From Vandiemenella viatica (taxonomy: Eukaryota; Arthropoda; Insecta; Orthoptera; Morabidae), in assembly GCA_031002005.1 (NCBI GenBank), contig JARYHS010009186.1, positions 249,765,199-249,829,198 on the forward strand: a stretch of 64,000 bases of DNA, read 5' to 3'. Numbering within the stretch: the first letter of the stretch is position 1; each line of letters starts with the position of its first letter. Under the pieces are notes generated by a model. The model was not told the origin of the DNA. It saw only the letters and a list, made by a program, of their open reading frames with translations, and did not search any database. A program made the position numbers and the translations under genes. Shown here one piece after another: positions 23,911 to 35,762 of this stretch.

Positions 23911-24153
23911 TATTTTTTTTTTACTTATGGTTTTACGCCTCGTCGACGTCGAGGTCATTAGAGGCGGGATGGGAATGGGATCAAGGAACAGGAAGGAATT
24001 CGACCATAAAATTTGAAGAAGCATCCCGGCATTCGCCTGGAGTAATTTGGGGAAACCATGGAAACCCAAATCTGGATGCCCGGAAGGGGATTCGAACCGG
24101 CGTCCTCCCGAATGCGAGGCCAGAGCGTTAGCCATCCACCCATCACGCTTGGT
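23911..24153 (-). repeat. SINE family 1, near full length
   Basis: The head begins ACCAAGCGTGATGGGTGGAT on the - strand, with B box GGTTCGAATCC and an A-rich end (T run 23911-23921 on +). Confidence 0.8.
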
Positions 24154-24233
24154 GGTCCAAATAAAATGTACCACGTGAAGGAGAGGTTGACATTTGTTGA
24201 AAAAGGATAGGCTCTTGCAAATCGGTACCAGCA

Positions 24234-24260
24234 GTAAGATAGATAGATAGATAGATACAT
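24234..24260. repeat. (GATA)n microsatellite
   Basis: Six tandem GATA units. Confidence 0.9.
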
Positions 24261-24299
24261 ATGTTCGCCTTGATAGCGTGTGAGAACCGTCCTCGGGGA

Positions 24300-24745
24300 T
24301 GTGGAACAGTACATAAACTTAATAACAATATCAAAAATATTACCAGCAGTTGATAACATGTTAGCTACTTAACAACTCGTTATTATAATCAATATGCACT
24401 GTAATTTGTAAATGCAATCCCATGTTGTTATTACATATGTGTAACAGTGCGAACCACTTGTTAACAATGTCAATAATATTACCAAAAATCAGTTAATTCC
24501 TTACAGACCCTTTAACATAATACGTTTCCACTGTAATCTGCAACTACATATTATATCATGTTAGTTTCTATGTATATGGAACAGTACATCCCTTATTAAC
24601 AAGATCAGTAATATTACCAACAACAGATAACCAGTCAATTACTAAAAACCTATTAGTATAACAAATTTCCGGTGTAAGTTGTAAATACATATTATCCTGT
24701 GCTAGTGAAATTTGCAGACAGTGTAGTTACTGCATTTGTTAACGG
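24300..24745 (+). repeat. Three-unit satellite, about 137-bp period
   Basis: The anchor AATATTACCA recurs at 24336, 24475 and 24610, with conserved GGAACAGTACAT, TGTAA(T/G)(T/C)TG and CATATTAT segments around it. Units are diverged and there is no coding potential. Confidence 0.75.
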
Positions 24746-26485
24746 TTTCAATAGAAAGAAAATCTATACATCATTTTAGTAATTGTGGAAAACTTCGTCT
24801 CCTTACCCTTACATACACCAAACATATAGCATTTTCTCAGTCACTGTTAGTTACCAAATTCCAAGAACAAAATTCATTCACAAAAATGGGTTCTGAAGCA
24901 AAAACTCTTTCAGTTTGGACTTAAAGTAGTTAGGTTTTCGTAGAGAACATTTTATTTCTTGTGGTAAGACATTTAGTAAGGAAGCTCCAGTAAATGTTAC
25001 CCCTTTCTGTACAATTGCCTTGTAATACTTGTGAATAAATATCCAAAACAAAATGAACTGGTAGCAATCGGAAAATCAACTAAATATATTACTACTACTC
25101 TCAACTCCTCTATTTCTCAACAAATACAAAGCATACAATTACGAATAAGGCACCTGTATACAGGCTGTTTTACCCACATTTAATCGCACTTTATGCTCAA
25201 AACTTAAGTTAAAGTGGATTCGCAGATGATGGGGACAGACTTTACCTCAACGCAGCGCTTGCATGGGCAAAATACAATCCACCACGCACCACCCTCACTC
25301 TGGTAACGGCGTCTTCGGGGGTAACAGATATTATTTAATTTCTATATGAACAAAAAATTCGTGTCAGCTAGCAAATACAACAAACAAAAATTTCGAAACT
25401 TTACATCTTACAATTTAGTTTATTTGCTCAGTGTTCAAGCAGGCGCACTTTGTACACATTGGTTGGCATTTCCGTTCTGCACAACGATTTTTCTGCGTCA
25501 TAATCACACTCATAAGGGACACCTTTGACCTCGAATGCTCGGAACCGCATGAAAACATGTTTAGAATAACAAGGGATCATAAACAAAACAGTGGTGTGTG
25601 TCATTTCCATGCAGAACTCCGCACTTGTCTGCTAACGCCATTAAAAAGCCATGAAAACTATTGTTGTGTGATTCCTGGTCAGGTCATACAGATCGTACCC
25701 TTCTCGATGCAACTTTTCCAAACAAAAATGTTATGCTGGAGATATTGCCACCGAAAACAACAAAATATTGCTAAACCCGTAATGTGTACTTCTTTCAGCA
25801 ATATAAGCTCTATATCAGAAGGATTACTGATTTTGTAAGACTACAATGTGCCAAACCACAAGTGAAGATACATGATTGTTATTTCATCATGAAACTTCAC
25901 TCTGCGATTTACAATCAATTTGCTGCACCTACCTATAAGCCTATGTTGCAATAAGCTTGGCGAAAGCCAGGTTAAGACAATGACATACCAACATCATCAT
26001 TTGAAAATATAATTAGTGTGGCTTTTGATACTGGACTGCGTGAATGCGAAAGTGATTTGGAATGTAATAACGTGGCTCTAGTTAGGTGTGCACATTGTTC
26101 TCTTCCACTTAGTTTTAACCACTTCATCGAAATCCCGCATCTGCACTTTGAGGACTAATGCAACCACTATCAGGTGTGTGGTATTGTTGTATATGCGTGT
26201 TTTTCGCTACATTAACGTACTTTAAGCAGAGATTTTTGACACTGTTGATTGAAAACATAATGATACACTGAAGTCATTGAATTACGTGTAATTTCCTTCA
26301 TATGTTATTGATACCTTGTTACTTTTTTTATCTCTATTAAAATGTTACTTGAGATAGAATATAACGTTGACAAACACCAACAGTACTTTCATTCACCTAA
26401 TTAGTAATATTTTAACTATGTTTCATCAAAATCACCCCAGCCTCAGAAGAAAAAGAAAAATGTATTTTTCTAAAAAAAAAGAGAT
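24746..26485. other. Intron, no gene seen
   Basis: Frames at 25346-25838 overlap on both strands but show no splice-site support or known motif. Confidence 0.5.
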
Positions 26486-26627
26486 AAAGAGAGAGAGAGA
26501 GAGAGAGAGAGATATTAAGTGTTACAAACATTTAATAGTAGAAAAAAAATATATTTTTTTTTCTAATAAAATAAAATATATTATATTTTTCTCTACTATT
26601 CAATATATATATATATATATATATATT
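26486..26627. repeat. Microsatellites (GA)n and (AT)n
   Basis: (GA)n at 26487-26513 and (AT)n at 26602-26626, separated by A/T homopolymer-rich DNA. Confidence 0.9.
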
Positions 26628-26894
26628 GTTCCTTGCCACCGCTAATTAAGTAGGTTTATTCAAACAAACAAAAATTACAACTTTTTTAAACTTCTAAGGT
26701 ATGACCCGTCACTACGAAAGGCACTATGGTGAGCTACAGTACCTTAAGTGCCTGTAACTGAAGATGTCTCCTAGAGAACTTAGTGAAAGAATGGAGATAT
26801 AGCATTAAAAAAGAATAAGGCACTATTTGTTTTTCCGGGGTGAAAAGTGCCCTAGGTGTCAATCCATACTATAATTCCGTACGAAATTTCATTC

Positions 26895-27097
26895 AAATCC
26901 GTTGAATCACTACGACGCTCTGACCTTACATTCCCGAAGACACGGGTTCGAATCCCCTTCCGGCCATCCAGATTAGGGTATTCCATGGTTTCCCGAAAAC
27001 ACTCCAGCCGAATGCCAGGATGGTTAAAAAAAAAAGACCATTACCAAATTCGCTTTCCTTGCCCCCAGACCTTTCCCGTCATTAATGACCATTCATC
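26895..27097 (+). repeat. SINE family 1, head partly lost
   Basis: The B box GGGTTCGAATCCCC at about 26943 is followed by the family body. The A-box region is unrecognisable. Confidence 0.65.
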
Positions 27098-27292
27098 CAA
27101 ACGTTCCCATTTCAAATAAATATTGTTGGAATCAAAGCTGTACACTTGTTTTAGCTGTTTTCTATTTACTTGCAATCTTTGGTTCATTATCTTTACTGTA
27201 TAACTAGGTATCGGTCTCTTATAATTTTTACTCTCGTCCATGAGGTGATCAAAAGTGACTGTTTATCTTACATGTGGTCACTACTAAAATAT

Positions 27293-27806
27293 GAACTCAA
27301 AAGTTAAAAATAAAATTGTAGTTTAAAAAACTAAAATCACGCTTTCGTAGTAATGTGAACTAAAAGGTTAAAAATAATATTTAAATATAAACATTTTGTT
27401 TAACAGTGATAGGACGTCCCACAATTCAGCATAAATTAATTTTTTTGAATAAGCTTAAAGTATAAAGTCACTGATTACAAAATTAACTTTAATGTAAAAA
27501 AGCATGGGGTGCTATTTCAGTTGTCTTATATTTTTTGTCGTTGGCTGTTTGTAAAGACAGAGTCATTGTCAAAAGTTATGTAGAGCGCACCCCACGCTTT
27601 TTTAACATTAAAGTTAATTTTGTAATCAGAGACTTTATACTTTAAGCTTATTCAAAAAAATTAATTTATCCTGAATTGTGGGACGTCCTATCACTGTTAA
27701 ACAAAATGTTTATATTTAAATATTATTTTTAACCTTTTAGTTCACTTACTACGAAAGCGTGATTTTAGTTTTTTAAACTACAATTTTATTTTTAACTTTT
27801 GAGTTC
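27293..27806. mobile_element. Foldback element with 220-bp inverted arms
   Basis: The arms 27293-27512 and 27587-27806 are inverted copies that differ by only a handful of substitutions and single-base indels; the loop is 74 bp. The outer ends are GAACTCAAAAG...CTTTTGAGTTC. There is no coding capacity. It lies in the intron between exons A and B of the unnamed gene. The arm identity points to recent origin or ongoing correction. Confidence 0.85.
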
Positions 27807-28309
27807 AGATAGTTTAAAAAGTATGTTTCTTACTGTTGGCTTTTCTTCGCCAATCTCTCTTTTTCTTTGAGTTGTAGTTTCATTATTATTTATTATTCCC
27901 ACGAGTAAAATACAATTAAATGGTCAACTCAACAAGAGATCCAATAGCACGGTAAACGAGGAACGCTACTTTTCTATAATAGTACGAAGTAATGTTTCGA
28001 ATACTCACTATTCAACATCACGTTAAGCGACTTCAGACAGAGAAACCTTTCTGGATAGGAGACAGCAGAAGACGATCGTCTACAGCAACCAAGGCTCGTA
28101 AATCACACCCGGGAAACTGGAGAACGATGATGATGATGATGGCTATATTGGGTGGGAAATCTCCGAAGGGTGTGGCCGCCAAATGACGAAGATTTCTCGA
28201 ATCGCACCTGTGCACTAATGTCGCGGCTGCATTTGCCTAACTCAGTAATCCCATCAGTATAGGATACACTGACAACGTGGTGAGAGTGAAATTATTGAAT
28301 TTTTATCGG

Positions 28310-28830
28310 TTCTTAATAAGTGTGCAAAATTTAAAACAATTCGGACGTCAGGAAGCGGGTAAACACTGAAATGAAAGATTCCATTACATGGCAACCATTT
28401 TTCTATTGTTACCGTCAGAGTAACGAGAATAGCAGGATGTTGCTAAGAGACTACTGTATTGTCAACGGTTCTTAAAACGTGTGCAAAATTTTTATGTTTT
28501 TACTGTCAACGTAATCAGAATATCAATACATAGCTATGAAATTATTGTATTGTAATCAGTTATCAATACATGAGCAAAATTTCAAACAACTCGGACATCT
28601 GGAATTGGGTTAAAATTATATTGCAAAATTCCACGACATTCAACCATTTTTCTGTTGTTACTGTCAAAGTAATGAGCATAGCAGGATATAGCTATTAAAT
28701 TATTGTATTGTCACCGGTTCTTAATATGTGTGCCAAATTTCAAACAGCTCAGACATCGGGAAGTGGGTCAAAATGGAGTTGTAAAATTCCGTTACATTCA
28801 TACATACATACATACATACATACATACAAG
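28310..28830 (+). repeat. Tandem repeat array ending in (CATA)n
   Basis: A GTG(T/A)GC(A/C)AAATTT-containing unit recurs at about 28320, 28471, 28564 and 28728, with shared GGTTCTTAATA and TCGGACATC segments. The array ends in eight CATA units at 28797-28828. Confidence 0.7.
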
Positions 28831-29010
28831 TCAAGCTAATATAAAGCGTGTAAAAAGAGTTTTACTTCGTTTAACATACACAAGTCTAGAAGATGTACAC
28901 TAATAACTCAAAAGCCATGAAATACCAACGAATTCGAGTCTGTTACTGAGTAGTACCACATTGACACAGTTGTGCCCTGACTAAGACTTGTGTCGTTGTA
29001 TTGTCCACAG

Positions 29011-29187
29011 AGAACCGGCCCGGCCCGTCAAACCTGGGCAACGTCATCAGCCAGATCCTGCTGTGCAAGAGCATCACGCCCGACTTCCACCAGGAGGAGC
29101 TGTGCAGCATCGCCAAGGACTCGCAGGACCTCCTGCGCCTGCTGCAGGACATGCAGGAGTACCTCCCTCGCCAGGAGGCGGGCACCG
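29011..29187 (+). CDS. Unnamed gene, exon B
   Basis: This is bounded by acceptor TTGTCCACAG and donor GTCAGT, 177 bases, phase 1 on both sides, so it fits exons A and C. It encodes NRPGPSNLGNVISQILLCKS, then ITPDFHQEELCSIAKDSQDL, then LRLLQDMQEYLPRQEAGT. The Leu/Gln/Glu spacing suggests two amphipathic helices. GC-rich codons match exons A and C. I cannot assign a family, and nothing resembling a transposon protein is present. Confidence 0.8.
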
Positions 29188-29690
29188 GTCAGTGTGCACC
29201 CATAGAAAATTTCTCCTACTCGCAGAACAGCAAATCTCACCAACAACGGGCTCATTATTCCATGAGAAATGCTTTATTAAACTAGTAGAGGAAAGTAACC
29301 AAACCCGGATCCGAGTCCCTAAGTCGGACCCCAACCGTATTTCGCCTGGATGGTAGCATATACAGGGTGTTAAAAAAAAGGGTAAAATATTTTATGTGAT
29401 AGTATGAATCAAAATAAGACAAAAATGTCTAGTAAACATTTGGTCGCAAACGCATACCTTCCGAGGTAATAACAGGTCCGCAATGTAACGCCCGTGCACG
29501 GCAATGCACGCCTCAGCCTTTCGGGGTAAGGAATCTCGCACTCATTGAAACTGTATTGGTTGCTCATGTTCGCGATGACATGCATTTAAGACGCACAGGA
29601 CAGCCTCATTTCAGTTATTTTATTATTATTTTTTTTCCATATACAACATAGCCCAGCACCTAGTATCTAATCTGGACCCTTATTTCCATT

Positions 29691-29735
<45 letters not shown>

Positions 29736-29990
29736 CGTATTCACTTATAAACAATGAATACAAGAAAATTTTGATTCAAGTTCTAATATCTCTATTATTT
29801 CTACTGTTATTACATCTACTACTACTGCTTTGTCCTTAATATTACTACTAAGATTACTACTACTAATACCACTACTACTACTACTACTACTATTACCACC
29901 ACCAATTGTCACAACCGCACGTCGGTTCCACTAATGTTCATTTTTTCTTGGTGTTGATTGCGTTCCAAAGGTAGAGTCCCTGGAACCGGC
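29188..29990. other. Intron with microsatellites
   Basis: (AT)n at 29693-29733 and (ACT)n-like triplets at 29816-29896. No exon seen. Confidence 0.6.
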
Positions 29991-29999
29991 AGCGAAGTC

Positions 30000-30640
30000 A
30001 GCCGCTCAGGCCATCAAGAGTTGACCTTCTGGAATACCAAGACGGCCCCAGTTGTCGCTCAGAAGACGGCCTCTCTGGAGCACACTGAAGTTCCTCCGAC
30101 GGTTGATGTTGCTCATTGTCGTAGGATATCTTCCGTCAATCCGGTGTTTTGAAAGCCAGACTTCCAGCATCATTGTTCCCTCTGCAGTTGCTTCTGGCAT
30201 TAGCTTCCTCTATTCCACGAGTTATAATTGTGTTCTCCTCTTCTCCTATCTGTGGCATTTGATTTCGCCCGGCATTTTTCCTTTTTATGAATTTCTCCTT
30301 CGAGAATTTTGAGGCTAGATCAGCTGCCTCTTCCAGCAAATGCCACAAACTTTCGTCGCGTAGTATGTCGAATATTCTCTTACCTTGCAGCCGAGCTAGT
30401 TGGTGTTCTCTCAAATTGGTTGTTATTTCACATTCCCATACGACGTGCTCCGGCGTACTCTCTTCACCACATTCGCACCTGCTCGACTCCACAATATTTC
30501 GACTTCGGAGCCAGCTATTGTATGGCCCGTGACCTGTAATCTAATGTACCAATCCGGGAGTGGGTTGAAGGTACTTTAACTTCAACCTCTCCTCTACGGA
30601 TGGGAACATATCATATGCTCTTCGACCTGCTTCACTGTTG
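30000..30640 (-). pseudogene. Non-LTR retrotransposon C-terminal fragment (zinc-knuckle end)
   Basis: On the - strand the frame 30492-30136 reads SSRCECGEESTPEHVVWECE, then a helical tail. This is the C-x-C-G...T-P-E-H-V...W-E-C motif at the C-terminus of many insect I/Jockey/R1-type polymerases. Upstream on the - strand (30540-30640) the related residues GHGPYNSWLRSRN are readable after a stop. It lies in the intron between exons B and C. The reverse transcriptase and endonuclease are absent. Confidence 0.75.
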
Positions 30641-31355
30641 TTCCATTCTATCTATCATTTTAGTTAACCGCACAAGATAGACGTCTACTAGGTATTTAAC
30701 TGCTACAACACGTGTTTCAGAGGAAGTCTACAAATGTAAACAAAGGCCAGGCCGATCGACTGTGGTATCACAGTGTTCCTCTGGGCAGTTCACGTTAGTC
30801 AGAGGTAATCCCCTTCCCCGCACCACTGGGTCCCACCGACGTCGTAGCCCGCCATCGCCTGCTTTCTCTCGGTTTTCTTTCTCAGTCGGTAGAGCCGACA
30901 CCTCTCCACATTTCCAAAGGGGTTTGCTTCAGTTCTACCTGCGTTCCACTTTCTTACCAGGTTCTTTGACATTTTCACTGTCAAAGTGTCATAACTTTTT
31001 TTAAAAAATTCTTCTATCTATCTTTAATAAGTCATAAATTGTCACTGTAGTGTATTTCATAGCAAATGGTATTATTTTGCTTCAGTTTATACTATAAATA
31101 ATGGAGTCTGGGATTCAAAGCCACTCGGCGTACACTGAATCGCCGTTTCGTTTCCCTACCAATCGCGTCCCTCCCCTGTCTAGTGCCGGGGGTTGTAGAG
31201 TTAACGGTTAATATTCATTGACACTTTCTAGCTTTCTCTGTCGAATGCTGTCCACCCCGTTGTCCTCCGTTCAGTAGTTTTTTTTAGCACTCGTCAGTAT
31301 TCATTTCGCTCCTAATTCTGGGATCCAGTGTTGGAAGTCGTAGCGAGGTGGACAT
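30641..31355. other. Intron, no gene seen
   Basis: Mixed composition; the frame at 30762-31004 is pyrimidine-rich on one strand and has no family match. Confidence 0.5.
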
Positions 31356-31359
31356 GGGA

Positions 31360-31700
31360 TGGGGGCGTCCATTAATTACGTGACGTGGAATGGGGGGGGG
31401 GGTCGGCGAAATCTCACGAAACCTCACCAAGGAGGAGAGGGGGGGGGGGCAACGGAAATCTCACGTGAGGTTTTGAAATTCTTGTAGAATGGTAGAGCTA
31501 AAAAAAAAAGTCTGGGTAAAAACCCATTTTGGACGGGTATAACCGCCCTTGGGAGCATGAGACCTAAAAAAGGTCTCAAAAAGTTGCGAGGTCCATTCGT
31601 AGGGGGTGGGTGCGGTCTCCGTCAAAATCTTACAGGGGAGGGGGAGGGTACGGAAAAACACCTCACGGCCAATCCACCGACATGGTAAACGGACATCCTG
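31360..31700 (+). mobile_element. Harbinger-like MITE relative, one end recognisable
   Basis: GGGGGCGTCCATTAATTACG at 31361-31380 matches the end of the MITE at 10759-11054. The interior again has long G/C runs plus CTCACG motifs. The far end has decayed (about 31665). Confidence 0.6.
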
Positions 31701-32464
31701 GAACTCTATAACTGCTGTGAAGTTTTCGTGCATATTTAAATACATTAGTTAGTTTCGTGAAATCAAAACACACATCAAGTACATTCCGCAGCAGTGAAAC
31801 TCGGAGTTTTTACTGTGTATGACGAAAGTGCTTTAGGTAACTGAATTCGGTACTACGTGTTTTGCTACAAAATGACCATTTAAATGAAAATCAGCATGAA
31901 ATTAGCTTATAGTTTTGTAGCAAATGGAAAGGAAAACCTATCTATAATTAAATAAAAACGCTATGTTACTTTTTATCTTGACATCAATTTAATCATAATT
32001 TTAATTTATCCCAAAATGTATGCTAATTGTTAGAAATTTACTAAACCTTTCATCGTTTTAATTTTTAAATTAAGTATTATTGAAGTGACATCATCACTTT
32101 GCTATTCTTCAGATGTGCCTTCGTTAATTTTTGTCTTAATAAGTTTCTTCTATTTAAAAATCTTTCATCCTTGATCTTTAAATCTACCTTCGTTTTGTCA
32201 CGCCATTTCCTTCTGTCGCTGGTCTTCTTTCCGACACACTAGTTGTCATATAAATGCATTGATTTTCGATGCGCTTGCATATGTTTCACATTGTCACATT
32301 GTCAAACCATCGCTTTGTCTTTCTTCTGCCATCAGTTCCACCTTCACGTCAGTTCTACTATTACTATTATTATTATTCCGCGATTCACTAAAAGTGTGTG
32401 GTGGAGGGTGTGTTGCACCTATCCGAAAGGGTAATAGTTTGGAAGGGATATTGCAGGAGGCGCC

Positions 32465-32565
32465 CATGGGCTATTGTGAGGAACCATCCCAGCATTCGCG
32501 TGGTGTGATCTGAGAAAACCATGGAAAACCCAGATCAGGATGGCCGGAGAGTTTTATCGAAAGCT
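32465..32565 (-). repeat. SINE family 1, internal fragment
   Basis: It contains the conserved GGAACCATCCCAGCATTCGC and ACCATGGAAAACCCAGATC segments (inverse orientation), without head or tail. Confidence 0.55.
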
Positions 32566-32579
32566 ACCCCTGTCGGATT

Positions 32580-32870
32580 TTAAGTTTACTCGCTCAGTAA
32601 ATCCTTTCTATTCCATTCCCTAATCGCTCGTGGAAAAAATGAATACAGAAAAGAATCGGTTCTGACCCTGATTTCTCTTATCTTATTTTCACGGTCATTT
32701 CGAGATACGAATGTTGCTGGTAGCAATATTTGTTTGCTGTCATTCTGTAATATGTCAGTCGTGAATTTTTCAGTTAGCTTCCGTCGAGAGCAACGCCTTC
32801 GGTGTTCCAGGTCTTCCCAACCTAACTCCTTCAACATGGCACTTACGCTTTCCCTCCAACTATATATACC
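32580..32870 (-). pseudogene. CR1-like LINE C-terminal fragment
   Basis: On the - strand it reads LKELGWEDLEHRRRCSRRKL, then LLPATFVSRNDRENKIREIR, then SFLYSFFPRAIREWN and a stop. The same end is present in broken form at 5600-5830 in the reverse-transcriptase-bearing copy, so both belong to one family. Confidence 0.75.
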
Positions 32871-32873
32871 TTT

Positions 32874-33147
32874 ACCGAGCGGGGCGGTGTAACGGTTAGC
32901 GTTCTCGCCTCGCATTCGGGAGGACGGCGGTTCGAATTCCCCGTCCGGGCATCCAGATTTGGGTTTTCCATGGTTTCCCCAAATCACTCCAGGCAAATGC
33001 CGGGATGCTTCCTTCAAAAGGCCATGGCCGAATTCCTTCCCATTCCTTGCCCCCATCCTTGCCCCCCCATCCTTTCCCGTCTCTAAAGACCTCGATGTTA
33101 AAAAGAGATGTAAAGCAGTTACAAAAAAAAAAAAAAAAAAAAAAAAT
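32874..33147 (+). repeat. SINE family 1, best-preserved copy
   Basis: The head is ACCGAGCGGGGCGGTGTAAC, the A box TAACGGTTAGCGTTC and the B box GGTTCGAATTCC. The full body is followed by an A26 tail (33121-33146). It is directly adjacent to the LINE fragment on its left. Confidence 0.9.
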
Positions 33148-33219
33148 CTGACATATTCAAAATATAAAATTCAGGTAACAAAGAGCTTTGAATTGACAAC
33201 TCCTCATAAGTATTGTACT

Positions 33220-33400
33220 ATTGGTGAGATCTCGTCAGAGCCCCCTCCCCGTCCCATGATGTGGTGAGATCTTAAGAACCCCCTCCCTCTTGCTGGCGAT
33301 CTCGTAACTTCTTGAGACCTTTCTTTCTTAGCTCTCCCATCCTCAAGGGCAGTTGGAACCCCCTCCCCCTAACGTTGCGATCGACGTCGTTTGTAGACTC
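33220..33400 (+). repeat. C-rich relative of the Harbinger-like MITEs
   Basis: Repeated CCCCCTCCC and GTGAGATC motifs like those inside 31360-31700; its ends are not recognisable. Confidence 0.4.
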
Positions 33401-33545
33401 TTTTTTTTTGTACTCTTTATTACCGTGTCAACACTACTAAATTCTCTTTTCCACCTCTTGCACTTCATAGTGCAGCTTAACTATGAAAGGTTCAACTTGA
33501 GACATATATCGCGGCAACTAACGCCAGTTTGACGCTTGCTTTCAG

Positions 33546-33721
33546 AACGAAACTCGGCGTTGCAGCAGGCGGACGACGGCCGCGGGGGCGGCGGTGGGGG
33601 CGGCGCGGGAGGCGGCAGCGGCGGGTTGGCCTGGTCCCGGAAGCGACGCCGCCGCTCCTCCAGCCTCTACAAGAACGTGGGCTCTCTGTGCTGCCTGTGC
33701 AGCAGGCCCAACTACCTGTGA
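33546..33721 (+). CDS. Unnamed gene, terminal exon C
   Basis: The exon follows acceptor GCTTTCAG and joins exon B in phase 1 (a Glu codon across the junction). It encodes RNSALQQADDGRG, a 14-residue Gly-rich tract, LAWSRKRRRRSSSLYKNV, then GSLCCLCSRPNYL and the stop at 33719-33721. The tail combines a flexible Gly linker, a basic patch followed by serines (a possible phosphorylation or nuclear-localisation site) and a C-C-x-C cluster, which could be palmitoylated or bind metal. These roles are inference. The GC-rich 3' UTR continues for about 200 bases; a candidate AATAAA lies at about 34622. Confidence 0.8.
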
Positions 33722-35760
33722 TGGCCACCGCGGCAGCGGAACGCACCGTCGAAGGGCGCGACCACGTGCGCGACCCCAAACCTGACACCGGCAACGCCTC
33801 CGAGCGGAAACGACCGCAACGAGAGCTTCGGCACACACCGATGATGTTCACACTGTATGAGGAGCAGTTCCAGATGACCGGGGAACGTTTGTCAACTGCT
33901 TCTGGCCGATAATGCTATCAATGTCCTACATTACACGATTTTTGCCGTCTCCCTCGAGGACTAGCAAATCGAGGAAAGTGTGCAGGATTTTTGTTTACAT
34001 TGTTTCCAGCTACTTGTTGTTCATGAAAAAATTTATTATAAGCATAACAAAAAAAAGTCATAATCGTCTCCTGCAGTGTTGGGTGTCTACATTGAACATT
34101 GTTAATAGTCTTTCTAAAATCATTTGATGTACTGCATGTTGGGTCTCCTTAAAAGTTCCATTCAACTAGACCCTACCCACTGTCACACAACAAAATCAAA
34201 ATGCAGAAGCACTGGGTTGGCCATATAACGAGATGATTTGTTTGCGTCAAATTCCTGTCATGTGAAGGGAATGCTGCAAATTCTTCCCCCCTGTTATGAA
34301 GTTTAACAATGGTGCAACCTCCACTGTAGTGTAGAATCAAACAGGCAGCCACTTAACCTACCCAAATAAACATTTAGTGGCTGGATTGATCCAAAAAATA
34401 AGATTAGTTAAATTGTGGCTTCATTTCCCGCAATTTTCCATATCAAAAAGCTCGTTTAGCATCTAGTGAAATCGAAATTCTGCGTCTCAATACATTTAGT
34501 TTGCCCTCCCCCCCCCCCCCCTCCAACTCAGTGCTGACGTCACGATGTTCCTCTTGACTACCTTCCTAGGTGTCATCGACAACCCATCACTTATTGACAA
34601 AAACTGAGGGTATCGGAGAAAGAATAAAGATGCTGGTGCACGATCCTCTTGAGATGTTTGGAGTTTTAAAATCGTAACGTTGCTACACCAAGTACACACA
34701 CCTCACGTACACAAAGTCTTTCGGAGTTACTTCCAATGAGCACTTCGCGTGGTGGTCAAATCCGACCACTCAACGTGAAGGTATTTTTTGAAATTTTGGA
34801 GAGATGACAGTCGACGACATTTTACACTAATAATAAGTACTACAATTATATTAATATCATTATTACTGTAGTGTAGTCACAGAAATATTTACTAGTTTTT
34901 ACTGTCGGTAGAGGTTGATATTTTTCAGAAACTTTACGAACAGGATGTGCATGCCGTATACTCGCGCCGACTTAACAAACAAACGTCAATATACGGTGAC
35001 TAAATTTCTTGTTAGAAGCACGTGCTGCAGTTCCTTACAGTATCCGGTAACTTAATTACTTCGCTTCTTATGAACAAAATGCTCTTGGGTTTTGTTTTCT
35101 GGTGACTTAACCTACAACACTTTGATGGCAGAAATTCTTTCTTTCGCCACAGTATTTCGAATCTAAATCGGATAATACCTATTCCATTTCGATCATTTCC
35201 TTACCGTTCAGCATGTATCACGCTCTTATCTAATATATTATTTCCTTAGAAAGATTATTAGACCGCCCTGAACAAGATTAGATCATTCAAGGTCAAGCAT
35301 TCTCCACATAAATTTGCAAATAAGCAACGTTAGTGTTGGATCAGACAATACTACTTCGTCCATTAAGTTCCCCTAGCCCCCTGAAAATGCCATATCTTTT
35401 TCAAGTTGCTAAACCGACACTAGCATTCTAACGATTTTGCCATTTATCTGTTAGGCTTAGTGTTTGGTTTTGAAAGTTAAGCCGATTGGTTATTGGATAG
35501 CTACTTGTAGTCGTAGTCTACTGCTGCCTAACCTGGCTGATTTCTAGTTTCTTATTCTTGGTCTTCTATCTTGATCTATAATTTTCTTTCTTGCATTCTG
35601 ACACCTAAAATATTATCTATTTCTGTGCTTTGTGAGTTAAATTTATTAAGGAAGAGGTTAGTTAATGACTTTTACGGCTATAAAAGTGAAAGGGGCTGTA
35701 CGGGTAAAATCATAATTTAACTCTAGACCAGATATCTACATTACAACAACAGACTCGATC
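33722..35760. other. 3' UTR and intergenic DNA
   Basis: After the GC-rich 3' UTR of the unnamed gene the sequence returns to AT-rich. A C15 run lies at about 34507-34521. No gene is seen. Confidence 0.5.
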
Positions 35761-35762
35761 AT

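Noticed and set aside
25346..25838. 135-codon frame with several Cys and His
   Set aside because: No splice support, no motif spacing like a zinc finger, and competing frames on both strands.
33492..33912. Arg/Pro/Ala-rich frames in other readings of exon C
   Set aside because: Out-of-frame readings of the GC-rich exon and 3' UTR; only one frame joins exon B in phase.
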